Origin: Parietaria judaica
Lineage: Eukaryota; Streptophyta; Magnoliopsida; Rosales; Urticaceae
DNA length: 64,000 nt
Assembly (NCBI GenBank): GCA_954871525.1
Contig: OX940870.1
Span: forward strand, 8,153,501-8,217,500
Reading direction: 5' to 3'
The notes under the pieces are model-generated. The model had not been told where the DNA came from, made no database searches, and was given only the letters and a program-made list of their open reading frames with translations. How positions within the stretch are numbered: the stretch's first letter is position 1; every line of letters starts with the position of its first letter. The translations under genes and the position numbers were made by a program. This document shows, piece after piece, positions 11,779-24,087 of the stretch.

Positions 11779-14700
11779 ATGGAAGCAGCTTTATTGAGCA
11801 TTTGGAACAATTCTTTGGACTGGGTTACAGTAGCATTACACATCCCTTCCGCTCGAGCCGTTGTTTTTGGAGTACATATCACCGGTAAACTCTCAAGTTT
11901 AATGACTGTTGTTTTCTTGTGGGTTAAAAGTTTACTGACATACTTTTTTTCTTCTCCTTTTCAAGGACATTTATTTGTAGAAGTTGTTCTTGGAGTGGTC
12001 ATTGTTTTCCTACTTTCTCAGAAAAGTTACAGGCCCCCTAGACGGCCTTTGACAAGGGAGGTATGTTAGTTATTCTCAGTTCAACATACTTCTTTTGTTA
12101 GTCTTAATATTACCTACTGTTAATGTGTTTCTTTCCATGTTTGAAGTGGGGAATTCGTATAAGAAAATTTCCTTTTTATGAGCCAAATGGGCAAACACCT
12201 ACTATACAATTTACTTCTTAAGTTGTTTTTATTACCTATGGGTTGTCGCCGAAACGTTGTTTCTTTCTCTGTGGGACTTTTGGATGGGGAATCATTGTTT
12301 TGCACTAAAAGAAAATTTCACCTAATGGGCCAACTCATACTCTACCTCTTCTTTAATATATTTAGCGAAAATGCTTAAGTCTTTGGCTAAAAGATCTATC
12401 AAAGTGCGTAGCATTATTGATGCTATACCGTTTAAACTTCCTTTGGAGGGGTTTTGAGTGTTAGGGGTGCTTCATTTGAGTGGATCTGTTAACAATCCTG
12501 CATTTTTTTTGGGTGTAATTCCAGGATTATTAATGTGTATTTATAGATTTCTGATATGCTTATGATAGATATGACAATTCCTTGTTCCTTTCAACCTAAT
12601 TGCTGGTGTGTCTTTTATGTAGGAAATAGATGAGCTATGTGAGGATTGGTCTCCAGAACCACTTATTGCTCCTTTAGCTGAGGAGATGCAGTTTGAACCG
12701 CCAGTTTTGGAAAGGTGGTAGTTGCATAAATCATGCAGCATTTCCTTTTATATTATTATTCTATATGAATAAACTAAAAATAAAAACATTTAAAATTATT
12801 CATTCTTTTTCCTCATGATTTGCATGTTATTCAGTGCTGCAGGACCACACACAACAATTAATGGCAAAGAAGTTGTCAACTTTGCTTCTGCAAATTATCT
12901 TGGATTAACAGGAGATGAAAAGTTACTAGTAAGATGTGCTGATTTCTGTATTATTTTGTTCATGAACTCTTGCGAAATTAGTGCGTTAACAGCAATGTAT
13001 TATATCAGGAGTCATGTACCTCGGCGTTGGAAAAGTATGGCGTTGGTTCTTGTGGTCCTCGTGGTTTCTATGGAACAATTGGTATGATCAAAGTTACCTC
13101 CAATGAAGTATCATGAAATTTATTATGACCATATAAATTTGATCCATTTTATTTTTTGTAAATCAGATGTCCACCTTGATTGTGAGGCAAGAATTGCAAA
13201 TTTTCTGGGAACTCCCGATTCAATTCTCTATTCATACGGGCTCTCCACTATGTTCAGTGCAATTCCAGCTTTTGCGAAGAAAGGAGACATTATTGTCGTG
13301 TAAGTATGCATTCATGTTTATAGAGCCTGGAAATGCTTTGAAGCTTCTTCTGTGGAATTTATGTGTGTATTTTCGATGTTCTTTATTGCTTAAGTCTGCT
13401 CTGTGTCTATTACATATATAAAAATGTATAAACTATTATGTATTGATTATGATAATCTACATTGATCTCCTATATTAAAGCATCTTATTCTTCTTTTTCT
13501 AGTGATGAAGGTGTCCATTGGGGAATTCAAAACGGCTTATACCTTTCTAGGAGCAAGGTTATGTACTTCAAACACAATGATATGGAATCTTTAAGGAATA
13601 CTTTGGAGAAAATCACCACGGGGAATCGGCGTGCCAAAAAGTTACGGCGCTATATTGTGGTTGAAGCCGTTTACCAGGTGCATTTTAACTATTTTTGCAT
13701 TTGACTTTAAAAAAAAGGGAAAAAGAAGATGGTCCTGGTATTTAATATAGCCTACATGGATTCTGAATTTGACAGAATTCTGGGCAAGTAGCCCCATTGG
13801 ACGAGATCATCAGGTTGAAGGAGAAATATCGGTTTCGTGTTTTATTGGACGAGAGCAACTCTTTTGGCGTTCTTGGGAGAACTGGAAGAGGTCTTACAGA
13901 GCACTGTGGAGTTCCGGTATTGTATCTTTTTTATCTTTATATATTAATTTGCTTGCTAAAATATATTTTTTTGAATTTAATTGATATATATAGTTCATTC
14001 TATGCATCACAGGTTGAAAAGATTGATATTATTACAGCTGCAATGGGCCATGCATTAGCCACAGAAGGAGGATTCTGCACTGGAAGCGCTAGAGTCATCG
14101 ATCACCAGGTACAATAGTAGTAATTTACAAAGGAGACCTTCGTGGGACTCAACATATCACCTTCTCATCGTGTTTTAAAGGGTTTAATTGTCTTTTTCAA
14201 CATTTGGCAGCGACTGAGTAGTTCTGGGTATGTCTTTTCGGCGTCACTTCCTCCATACCTTGCAAGTGCTGCTATCACAGCCATTAACGTTTTGGAAGAC
14301 AAGCCGGAGCTGATAACAAAGCTCAAGGAGAACGTCGCATTATTATGGAAAGGTTTGTTCTAAACGCGGAGTCAATTCCACGTGGTTGTGTCCACAGTCT
14401 ATGAGGCGACTTTTTTGGAAACGTCTATGAGGCGACTTAACAAGCTTTTACTCTATTTAATTCAGGATTGTCAGGCGTACATGGGCTATCCATAGCAAGC
14501 AATCTAGAATCACCTATTGTGTTTCTCAAATTGAGCAAGACAACGGGTTCATCGGAAAATGACCTCCGTATCCTCCAAACCATTGCTGACCGGGTAAGTA
14601 AATGAGATCATTCATTGTTTATCACCTTTAACCGTTCACCTTTCACTTGTGACCTCACTTTCCGAAGAAAAAAAAAACCCGAAAAAGAAAAACTCCGGTT

Positions 14701-15133
14701 GGAATATAACTCTAAACTAGAAAGTATAAGAATCTTTCTTATCCTTATATATAATTCAAATAAAAGATAAAAAAACGTACTTTATTTTTCAATGTTAATT
14801 AATTGTTTTGTTTTCAAATGAATTTGTTTAAGTTTTTCATTGCAAGCATAAACTGTTGATTTTCTTTTCCTGCTAGTAACTGAGATAGAGATAAAAAAAT
14901 TTAAAAATTTGTCTTGAACTCATTTATTCACGAAAACCCTAAATCTTTTACTTTATCAGGCTTTGAAAGAAGACTCGGTCTTTGTGGTGACCTCAAAGAG
15001 ATCGAAACTGGATAAATGCCCATTGCCAGTCGGAATCCGAGTGTTTGTTTCCGCTGGCCATTCTGAAACCGATCTTCAAAAGTTGGCGGAATCATTGAAA
15101 CGGGTTTCTGGAGAGGTTCTGAACGCAAATTGA
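11779..15133 (+). CDS. LCB1: Serine palmitoyltransferase subunit LCB1 (12 exons, 482 aa)
   Basis: LCB1 is the non-catalytic subunit of serine palmitoyltransferase. With LCB2 in the ER membrane it condenses serine and palmitoyl-CoA to start sphingolipid synthesis. Exons: 11779-11884, 11966-12060, 12623-12714, 12835-12928, 13009-13081, 13167-13299, 13503-13677, 13776-13916, 14013-14108, 14211-14352, 14466-14593, 14960-15133. All introns are GT-AG, and phases join into 482 codons plus TGA, the length I recall for Arabidopsis LCB1. A membrane segment lies at about residues 31-54, followed by the aminotransferase-like fold. The [10 protein letters not shown] motif includes Cys144, equivalent to the human SPTLC1 Cys altered in HSAN1. 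At [13 protein letters not shown] (about 311-323) the PLP lysine of LCB2 is absent, as expected for LCB1. The gene looks intact and its neighbours are unrelated. Confidence 0.96.
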
Positions 15134-16131
15134 TCAGTTGATTATATATGGGTTATCAAGCAAAACAACATGACTACTCATCAAGCCCTTCACGAGCAGA
15201 ACAGTTTTCTAACCCCTTCTGTGATTTATTTGAGCTGCATTTTTTTTTGTTGCGCTTCGAAATTCGATGAGGTTAGCACAATATTTATTATTTAGGAATT
15301 CGGGGTTACTAATAATAATGTTGACAGAGTTCTCGTTTGTATCTCCAAATAATCAGTTTACTGGGATTTCAATTTCATTGTCTATTTTTCTGTTATTTAA
15401 TTTCAGTGTTTTCTTCTATCAGTTATCATGATCCCGGCTCGAAGTTATTAATATCTCTTTAGTGGAGGAAAACCGCATTAACGAAAAGACCATTAAAGTT
15501 TACAATTACAGTTGAATCTCTATAAATTAATAAGATTGGGACCAAAGAAATCTATTATATTATCGAGTTTATTAATTTATCGAGGTAAAAATTGAACTAC
15601 GTTAGTGTAGTCGGGACCAGGCAAAAATATTATTTAATCGCGACTATTAATTTATCGAGTATTAATTTATAAAATTTCTACTGCATCAAGTCAAAATATC
15701 TCAAAAAAAAAAAAACATTAAAGAAATCGAATAAGAAAAAAAATACTCAAAATGAATCAACACAAGTATAATCATGACTAATTTCTGTAACACTTAAATT
15801 GTCCAATTTCAACACATATTTCATAAGTCTTAATATCACTAGAACCTGAAGAGTTTTGAGTCTGGTTTTTTTTTTATTATAAATATTTTCCTTTTTTTTG
15901 TTGTCGCCGTCGTCGTCAAACGCATACACACTTTTTATAAGACTTAAAATCAATAAATTTGCATTTTTTTTTTAAATTTTGATTTATGAGTATTTCTAAT
16001 TTAACAAAAAAAAGAAGAAGTTAAAGAACAAAAAATACAAAAAAAAGGGAAAATGTTTCAAGATCAACAGCCATATTTTAATTTAAAAAAATCAGACTTT
16101 ATTTGCTTTAATAAGGGAACTCAGTACTTTA
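15134..16131. other. LCB1 3' flank and AT-rich intergenic DNA
   Basis: Holds the LCB1 3' UTR followed by AT-rich DNA. At about 15515-15675 there is an old repeat with recurring 'ttaatttatcgag' and 'gggacca' motifs, which I cannot assign to a family. No gene seen. Confidence 0.5.
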
Positions 16132-16140
16132 TAATTTATA

Positions 16141-17377
16141 GGGATAATAGCGGCTAAAGTAGCCAAACTTTCATAATTTGTGTCGATAAAGGTCCAAACT
16201 GGATTTATAGCGGCTAAAGTAGCCAAACTCGGTCAATCTGTGGCAAGCACTTATTCTGTCTAGTAAAACTTAACATCTGTTAGTCTATCGCCACGCCACT
16301 TACACGTGGAAAACTTTGGGTATTTATGTCGTGATAAAACCAAAGTTTGGTTATTTATGCCGCGATAAACTATTTAAAAAAAAAATTGGTTGTTGATATC
16401 ATCTAAATAAAGGTTAAAATATTATGGCTTTGGTAGGACTCGAACTCATCACTTCCTCCACATATAAGAGCAACATAACCACTAAATACATTCACCTCAC
16501 GTTATATCTTGACAAAAATAAGAATATAAATAGAAACTTATTAATAAGTGGCATAGTAATAGAAACATATGTTTTTTCGCACCGGTTTCGGATTGACTTA
16601 TTAGGAAAGGGGTTGGGTTGACCTTTTCGGACTAGGATTGAGTTGACTTGTTTGGAACGGGGTCAGGTTGACTTTTACAGAATTTGGTCGGGTTGAATAT
16701 TTTGTACCGGATTCAGGTTGACAAAGTTAACCCGACCCTGTTTCAAAAAGTTAACTCGACCCGGTTCTGAAAAAGGCAACCCGAACTCGTACCGACAAAG
16801 TCAACATGAATCAGGTACAAAAAATTCAACCTAACCATTGTCCAAAAAATTCAACTCAACCCCTTTCTAAGAAAGTCAACTCGACCCCGGTCCGAAAAAT
16901 TCAACTCACCCCGTTCCAAATTAGTCAACCTAAACTCGGTGCAAAAAATACATATGTTTCTATTACTATGATCACTTATCAATAAGTTTCTATGTGTATT
17001 CTTTTTTTTTGTTAAGATATAACGTGAAGTGAATGTGGTTTGATGGTTATATTGTCCTTTTATGACGGGGAAAGTGATGAGTTTGAGTCCTCCCAAAACT
17101 AAAATATTTTAACTTTTATTTAGATTCGAAAAAATATATAAAATGGTTTATCGCGGCATAAATACCCAAACTTTGGCTTTATCACGACATAAATACCCAA
17201 AGTTTATATAACGTGTAAGTGACGTGGCGATAGACTAACGGATGTTAAGTTTGACTGGACGGATTTAGTGCTTGCCACAGATTGACCGAGTATGGTTACT
17301 TTAGTCGCTATAAGTCCAGTTTGGACCTTTATCGACACAAATCATTAAAGTTTGGCTACTTTACCCGCTATTATCCC
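16141..17377. mobile_element. Long-TIR MULE-like element (1237 bp)
   Basis: The ends are GGGATAATAGCGG and its complement CCGCTATTATCCC. Roughly 240 bp at each end pair as inverted repeats (left about 16141-16385, right about 17130-17377). Identical 9-bp flanks TAATTTATA lie at 16132-16140 and 17378-17386, the target-site length typical of Mutator-like elements. The interior carries further inverted pieces but no intact ORF, so the element is non-autonomous. It sits about 300 bp upstream of the ATG of SUMO E2 copy 1. Confidence 0.85.
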
Positions 17378-17685
17378 TAATTTATATGACTATATTCCTA
17401 TCAATTACTTTATAAAATAAATAAAATTAGGCATTGTGGCAATTAAAGCTATAAAACGACACGAATTAGAAGCCCCCAAAAGGAGAGCAGAAGAATTCAT
17501 ATCGTCTTCGGATTTAGTCGATAGTGATACAATTCACGTACGTGTGAGATCGCAGAGGAGACAGACCGACTCTCCGAGCTTTGGATTTCGTACTCGACTC
17601 TTCGCGTTGATCCAAATGCGAAGGAGACACGCTGCATATAAGCACTGGTTTCTCTGGTAAACTGCGATCACTGCAAAACTCAACA

Positions 17686-18650
17686 ATGTCAGGAGGCGTA
17701 GCGCGTGGACGCCTCGCCGAAGAGAGAAGATCGTGGCGCAAGAACCATCCTCATGTATCGCACAACTTCTCTCTTCGATTTCTTGTTTATCTTCTCTGTA
17801 TAAATTATCATGTCTTGATTATATATGTATATATTTATCGTCATTGTTATGTTAGGGTTTTGTGGCGAAGCCTGAGACGGCAGCTGATGGGACCATGAAT
17901 CTGATGGTGTGGAAATGCATTATCCCCGGCAAGCCCAACGTCGGTTTTCTCTACTCTCTTGCCTTTTAGGGTTTAGACTTTAGAATATCTTTCAATCAAT
18001 ACAAAAGTTTGTTTGGATTGGATAAAAATAAGTCTTGTTTTTTATATTATACATATCTTTATGTTACCGCGATTTTTGTTAGAAGATTTAATTTGAGACG
18101 GGGTCGCTTGACCGGACTCGCAAATATTGAAAAATATTTGCAGACTGATTGGGAAGGTGGGCACTTTCCTGTTGACCTTCAATTCACGGAGGACTACCCA
18201 AGCAAGCCCCCAAAGTGCTTGTTTCCCCGTGGCTTCTTTCACCTTAATATTTTTCCGTACGGGGGCGTTTGCCTTTCGATCCTCAACGAGGAAAAAGTAA
18301 GCGACAAGCAATCATCGGGGATCAGATCGTAGTTCTAATAAACGTAGCGGAATCAGTGACCTTGTTCCCCTATTTGCAGGGATGGAAACCGGCCATCACA
18401 GTGAAGCAAATCCTGATTGGAATCCAAGAGTTGCTCGATCGGCCTAACCCGGCCGATCCAGCTAACTACCAATTGTGTCAGCTTTACATAAATGTTTGTA
18501 TTCCAACGTATTTTATGTCGTACGGTTTTATTTTGCTTTCGATAAAAAGAAGAAATTTAATTCGGCTCGAAATTGCAGGATCCAGCCGAGTACAAGCGAA
18601 GAGTTCTGGAACAGGCAAAGAATTACCCATTATCAACTTACAGTTTGTGA
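17686..18650 (+). CDS. SUMO-conjugating enzyme E2, SCE1-like, copy 1 (163 aa)
   Basis: E2 of the UBC9/SCE1 type, which takes SUMO from the E1 as a thioester and passes it to substrate lysines. Exons: 17686-17754, 17856-17939, 18144-18296, 18380-18493, 18579-18650; all introns are GT-AG and in phase 0. The conserved N-terminus ([14 protein letters not shown]) and active-site GGVCLSIL (Cys94) are present, as is the Asp equivalent to human UBC9 D127 (Asp128). Odd points: the E2 HPN motif reads HLN (84-86), the tyrosine two residues after its Asn (human Y87) is Phe88, and the C-terminus runs to STYSL, three residues longer than usual. The frame is open, so it may make protein, but full catalytic activity is doubtful. 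It is the first of three related copies. Confidence 0.85.
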
Positions 18651-19282
18651 TCCAAAATTGATTCCTTTCTCTTTATTTACTGTCCTAACTTTCTAAGTAT
18701 TTGTCTATAATATATTGGATATTATTAGTGTTTACTAGTAAAATTCAGTTCTATCAAGATCTTCTGTTTCTCTACTCTGCCTGGAATATAATTTTTAAAT
18801 ATTTGAAAACCAGGATAAACACAATAATAAAAGTTTGCTCCCGGTTGGTCGTCTTTGCGCTCCGTTCCTGCGTCTTTGATTCACAAGTCTAAAACCTGAT
18901 CATGTATATTAAGGAAGACAATGAATTTCAAAGTTCTATAATTGATCTTATATTGCTCTGTCTATTTGCTCAACTACAAGGATTAAGCCTTTCCCTCTTA
19001 ATATAGCATAGCAAAATGAAAAGAAAAAAAAAAGGAGTAATGAAGAAAGGGTATCATAATCATCAATAAATTTCTAGACAAATACAGAATAATAGCAAAT
19101 GCATAATAAGAATTATGAAATATGATAGTCCTACATTATGCTATACGCATAATCTCAATAATCTCTTTACATTAACAATGATCATATTCATATATGATAT
19201 CATACATTTCCGAAACGAAGAGCAAACAGAAGAAAGGTAATGCAAGGATCATGACATCAAGCTGGTCTATTGGTTTCTTGTA
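18651..19282. other. 3' flank of SUMO E2 copy 1
   Basis: The first part (to about 18760) is still similar to the 3' flanks of copies 2 and 3, so the duplications extended past the stop codon. The remainder is AT-rich without a gene. Confidence 0.55.
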
Positions 19283-19290
19283 GTATATCG

Positions 19291-20041
19291 CAAGGGTTGA
19301 GTTTTCGCGATAATCGAACGACTATCTCTCGATAATTGAATTTTCCAAGGTAATCGATAACTCATCCCATATATCGTTGTCGTTATATATGTTTCCATCA
19401 AAAACCAACTAAAAATCAGACACCTTTTCCTTTCCCCAAAAAAAGCTTTATTTGTAAATAACAATCATAGAGGGGCTTATCCAGCGAATTTGAATAAGTT
19501 GATATGAGGCATATATACTTCAAGTTCCGATTTGATGCGTCTTTTAAGGGGGATTTTTTTTATAAAATTTTTTTGTTGAGTTGGAGATATTTTAATTTTA
19601 AATTACTCAATTTCTCAAAATTTTCCCTCTCTTACGGCAAAAGTAACAAATTATGATATTGTATGACAGATTTGAGAGTTTGTGACTTATTTATTTCCAT
19701 ATGTTTGTGTATGAGATTATTTTGTAAGATACAATTGATAGTTTGAGACTTATTTATTTACATTTATTTGGGTATGGAATTATTGATTGGGTACTTACTA
19801 CTTAGTAAGCTTTATTATTATTATTATTATGACATGATACTATATGGACACTTATATAAAAAATTGAGTATATATATTTGTTAAAATATTTTGTACATTT
19901 TCCATCGATAACTGATTAATCCTTCGATAAGTTTCGATAATGATAACCTGGGTTTTATATATTTCGCATCAATAAATCCATTACTAAACGATAAACTCAT
20001 AGATAACGGTAATCAGTTTACCGTCAAAAACGATAATCTTG
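19291..20041. mobile_element. CAAGG-type hAT-like relic (about 750 bp)
   Basis: It begins CAAGGGTTGAGTTTTCGCGA and ends ATAATCTTG, with subterminal CGATAA/TTATCG motifs like those in the elements at 26538 and 43566. The part at about 19915-20041 corresponds to the right end of the 26538 copy. Flanking 8-mers (GTATATCG on the left, TCCATCCT on the right) do not match, so the boundaries are less certain than for the other copies. No coding capacity. Confidence 0.55.
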
Positions 20042-20269
20042 TCCATCCTTTTTCGTTCCCAATTAGCTATATCTTTAATATTTATAAAATTTAGACAAGT
20101 ACAAAGAGAACTAAAACAATTAGTGAGAGGATTACTGGAGAGTAATTTATATCCGTAATAAAGTTAATAATTGACATATACGTTATACGACATAAACATG
20201 CACAAAACTATGGTATTTGTAATTTACTTCAAGCAGTCAAATGACACATAAAGAAAAGAGGCACATTTG

Positions 20270-20425
20270 GAACGTCACATCATCGTTTTGGCCAGTAAAT
20301 TTACCGTTATTTATTGATTTATCGTTTGGTAATAGATTTATCAATAGAAAAGATATAAATCTCATGTTATCGTTATCGTAACTTATCAACGGATTAATCG
20401 GTTATCAGTGAAAAATTTAAAATAC
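20270..20425. mobile_element. Inverted partial copy of the CAAGG-type hAT right end
   Basis: Read on the minus strand, this stretch matches 19915-20041, including 'aaccgattaatcc', 'gataacgataac' and 'aacggtaaatttac'-like phrases. The two pieces are in inverted orientation about 230 bp apart. The outer end of this piece is not preserved. Confidence 0.5.
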
Positions 20426-20885
20426 TTTTTGCATAATTATACGCAATTTTTATATAATATCCAAAATATCAACATAATAGAATGTCATAATATAACTTAC
20501 ATCAACTAAGGTACGTTTCAAACATAAACATGAAGGCAAAAGTTTTACTTTAAGACACGATTTTTTCCCTCCCGCAAAGGGATACAATGTGCCCTTGGAG
20601 CGCCTAACTCATCGTCCGACAATGATAATCGTAAAACTTTGGTTTTTTGTAACAAAAAGTGATAAATTGAAGAAATCAAGCAATATTAAGAAGAACGCTT
20701 TATAAATTATTATTATTATTATTATTATTAATCTAAACCTTTGGTACTTTTGTCAGAAGAGTTTTAATCATTGAGAAAACGTCAAATAGAAAAATAAACA
20801 CAACAGATTCAGGTAAGTATACTTAAAATGATTTATTTCTGACGGAGAGAAATGATAAATAATAAGTCCCTTGGTTTGTGACAAT

Positions 20886-21101
20886 TTATACATTGCCAGC
20901 GGAGGAGCCGAGAGCTTGGGATTGGTGGCTATGGGGGAGGGAAATCTCGGTTTTGGAATCGTTCCTCGCGATCTGATGGCTCGGAATCTCGTCATGGGGC
21001 TTGGTGCGGAGGCATCGCCATATGATCAAGATTATGGTAAGAAACAGGACTGCGGTGGAGAACACCGGGAGAACGACTTGGCTGTGTTCGAAGAGCGCCA
21101 T
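20886..21101 (-). pseudogene. Truncated 5' fragment of the SPRY-domain gene
   Basis: Starting at the minus-strand ATG at 21101, about 67 codons match the N-terminus of the SPRY gene at 31196-32884. The transmembrane segment and the phrase RTKPHDEIPSHQIARND are shared with few substitutions. Similarity breaks near 20893, before the SPRY domain, and the frame stops shortly afterwards. The upstream region (21102 to about 21580) also matches the promoter side of the intact gene. It is therefore a partial gene copy with its promoter attached. It could still be transcribed, but no SPRY domain can be made. Confidence 0.85.
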
Positions 21102-21580
21102 GATCTTTGTCAGGGTTTTGAACAACAGACAGAGACCAGTTCTCAAATTTGAATGTTTTTTGTTGTTAAATATGAATCAGGAATTTATAAGGCGTGGACT
21201 AAGACTAGTTCCGTAAAGGCTGGGGTATAATGGGAAAGAATATCGAGCACAGATTAGTTCCGAAAGAATGTGACTCATTTCTTTAACTTGATTACTTCTC
21301 TTTGTTACTTCCTTTTTTATTAGTTTATTAGGTTGAAGAGACTCATTACTCTTTGGACATTATATTAATGGTAAGATAACTTTTTTTCTTCGTATAAAAA
21401 TGCGTGAATGATTGGTTTTCAATAGAATGTGTCATATGAGATTTGAGAAGCTTTTCTTTTCTTTTATGTATGGTGTCAATGATGTAAAATATTATGATTG
21501 GAATGAGTAATACTGATTAATAAGTTTATCCGGATTTATTTAAACTTTCAATATACAATGCATACCCGGTCAAACAAAAG
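20893..21580. repeat. Segmental duplication, copy A (partner 32683-33372)
   Basis: About 690 bp matches the first exon start and upstream DNA of the SPRY gene, in the same orientation. Shared landmarks include 'gaaggcgtggactaagact'-like sequence just upstream of the ATG and 'actgattaataagtttatcc' near the distal end (about 21510-21530 and 33300-33320). Confidence 0.85.
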
Positions 21581-22694
21581 TAACAAGAACTATTAAAATT
21601 TAAAATTAAAAGGGAGGCGTGATAAAGAGAAACAAAAGTGGGAGAGAATTATGATTTTTTTAAGGGATAAATTTATGTACTTTTACCAAGTTTAATTTTA
21701 TTTTTATTTTTTGGAAAAGTCTTAAACATGAATTTTGATGATTGATTATTTATTATTCATGATTTTTTATTGGCTTATTCATGAAAAGTATTGACGTCCC
21801 TATTGTCAATTGTCATAACAAGTGGAAGATATTTCATAAAAGTCTTTAAGATGCAAATGTACAGGTTCGTGCATCATCAATCAATCATCAATGTTTGATT
21901 GAGTCATTCTCTCCTTGCAATGAATATGGAATTATGTGTTGCATTAAATAATGATTTGATTGGAGAGTATCAATGAGCTTATTTTGTCATAAAGACATGA
22001 ATATATTGAGGTCCAATTTCGATAGCAATTAGAGAGACATTTTGAGAAAAATCTTCGGGAGAAGGCAATAAGCAATTCAGGAGTGAAGTGAAGAAGGACG
22101 GGACGTTCGTAGATAATTGGGTTTGAAGGGATCTTGCTATCATCAAGAGTTCACATGTTGGATGTCGAAGTTGTTGGTGTTTCCTTTTATGCTTTGGATC
22201 CATATGTGATACTGATTGTAATCATCTTTTGAAACTCTTGGTTAATTAATCTGGGTGAGTGCTCTGCAGATGTAGTGACATGAATTCCAAACTGTGTTAC
22301 CAAAGAGTATTAGTGTTCCTTTACTTTTTTCGCACTTACTTTATTCCTATCGTTCGCGCTCATAATGTCATATTACAAGTGCAATGCGAAAATATGTCTT
22401 TAAAGAGCCCCTCGATTTTTTACAATTTAGTCACAATTTTTTTTTAAGAAAAGCAACTCGATTTCGGTTGCTTTTCCATGAAAAAATATATAAAAAGAGT
22501 TAATTTAAGCAAAAGTTCCAATACTTTCAAAAATAGGCCTGTAAGTTCCTTTTTTTTTTTGCTCAGACAAAGTTCCAAATCTTTGATTTTGTATCTCCAT
22601 AGGCACTTCCGTCAAAATTTCCATCCTCCACTGATACCCATGCCATGTGTCGCGCTATTTAAGGCTTTTCAATATTTAATTAAGGTTTAATCAC
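21581..22694. other. Intergenic DNA, no gene recognised
   Basis: AT-rich sequence. None of the short ORFs (for example 21979-22203 minus, 22259-22447 plus) has recognisable similarity. Confidence 0.5.
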
Positions 22695-23501
22695 CGTTGA
22701 TGTGTAAATTCACTGTTTTTATTGGAAATGACATGTCGTTACAAGCTATAAATTAATTAAATTCGTAGCAAAACAAATCAAAGTCTTAAAAGAATATCGA
22801 ATATTCAAATAGGCCCATTTACGAAGCCCAAAAGCCCAATCAAGGCAACTGTAAAAGCCCACAAACTAAAGATACCTAGCTAAACGTTCAAAGGCTATCT
22901 GTCAGCATGAAAGAAGGTCAAGGACAGAACCGTCACAAATTTTGTCTGGCCACATTGATTAAAATTAAATAAATGGAAGACTATTTAGTCAAGAATCTAG
23001 CTCCGGGTAAAATACTCAGTCGTGAAGCACGTGTCAACTAGGCAGTTAGTCAGCCCGATCAGCTCGGAGAGATGACCCCAAATTACTAGGAAGTCCAACT
23101 GGAAGAATTGAAGGCTATAAGTAACTCAAGATGAAGAATCAAGCATGCATTCATTAGAGAGAATATAGAGAGCTTTTTGTCCGGCTTTGTACTATATTGA
23201 GAGTTTTCCTTTGTATTTTCTCTACTTTTTCTTCTTCTTTCTTTTCTATACGAACAAGACAGTTGCATGTAGCTGTCCACTCATGTTTTATGTCGCAATA
23301 AACTAATAGAGGACGTAATCAACTACCGCCTTGGTACGACCCTCTTAAAAAATCCCCGTCTGATTTATTCTATTATATATATATATATACACGTATAAAA
23401 AGAGTGTTTTTGCAACACAAAAGATCAGATTCCACCTAAGCAAATCAAATATCATACATCCACAAGTCACTGTGACTGTTGATGTGGGAACCACGTCAAC
23501 A
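22695..23501 (+). mobile_element. Solo LTR, family 1 (about 807 bp)
   Basis: This stretch matches the LTR at 57700-61416 over its whole length. The end region reads GGGAACCACGTCAACA, and the start CGTTGATG is a mutated form of the TGTTGATG seen in the other copy. A TATA-like 'ggctataagtaa' lies near 23114. No retrotransposon interior or second LTR is adjacent, so it is a solo LTR. The flanks ATCAC and ATTAT match at only 3 of 5 bases, consistent with age. The superfamily cannot be assigned from the LTR alone. Confidence 0.7.
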
Positions 23502-24087
23502 ATTATGACAAAAAGTCCCAATACTTATTTTATTTTTAAAGCACCAAAACTATTTAAAGCACACCCACATTGGTAGGAACCAAAACGATGGTTTGAATCC
23601 CTGCAGATTTAGCGAGAAACGATCCGACACAATACTCAATCGACAATTTTACCACTTCTGCGAGCCAAGAGGGTTTTCCCAAGTTATAGCTCTTGCTTCG
23701 CCTAATAGAACTACATGAACGCCAAGTAGAACAACTCCATATTTGTAACCATCTCGAGTCCAATGAATGAACTTGTCCTCATCGAAACCACAAAAGAAGA
23801 GTGACATGTGATATGGGTAAAAGTGGAGGACAATTTTTTTGTCGGAAGTACCAATGAGGATACAAAACTAAAGAATTGAAACTTTTTCCGGGCAAAAAAA
23901 AAAAGCTGAAACTTTACATGCCCATTTTTAAAAAAGTATTAGAAATTTTGCTGGGATTATACCTATAAAAAAAATGTAAAAAGTTATCAATTACTATGAA
24001 AATTTGAAATATCAATATCTACAAAACTTGATGATTATTTATAGAGAAATTTGCAGCGAAAGTCATTGAACTCGTATGTATATATAT
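23502..24087. other. Intergenic DNA with a possible old coding relic
   Basis: On the minus strand at about 23560-23830 there is a stretch with better than random coding look (for example HWTRDGYKYGVVLLG), interrupted by a stop. I do not recognise it. From about 24040 the sequence resembles the 'gcgaaagtcattaaa' repeat found at 63060-63260. Confidence 0.25.

Noticed and set aside
15610..15640. Phrase 'tcgggaccaggcaaaa', similar to the start of miR166
   Set aside because: Only about 11 bases match the mature miRNA and no miRNA-type foldback is visible.
16425..17100. tRNA-like phrase 'ggactcgaactcatcac' in both arms of the 16.1-kb element
   Set aside because: It resembles a T-arm but no cloverleaf can be drawn, and it is part of the inverted arms of the MULE-like element.
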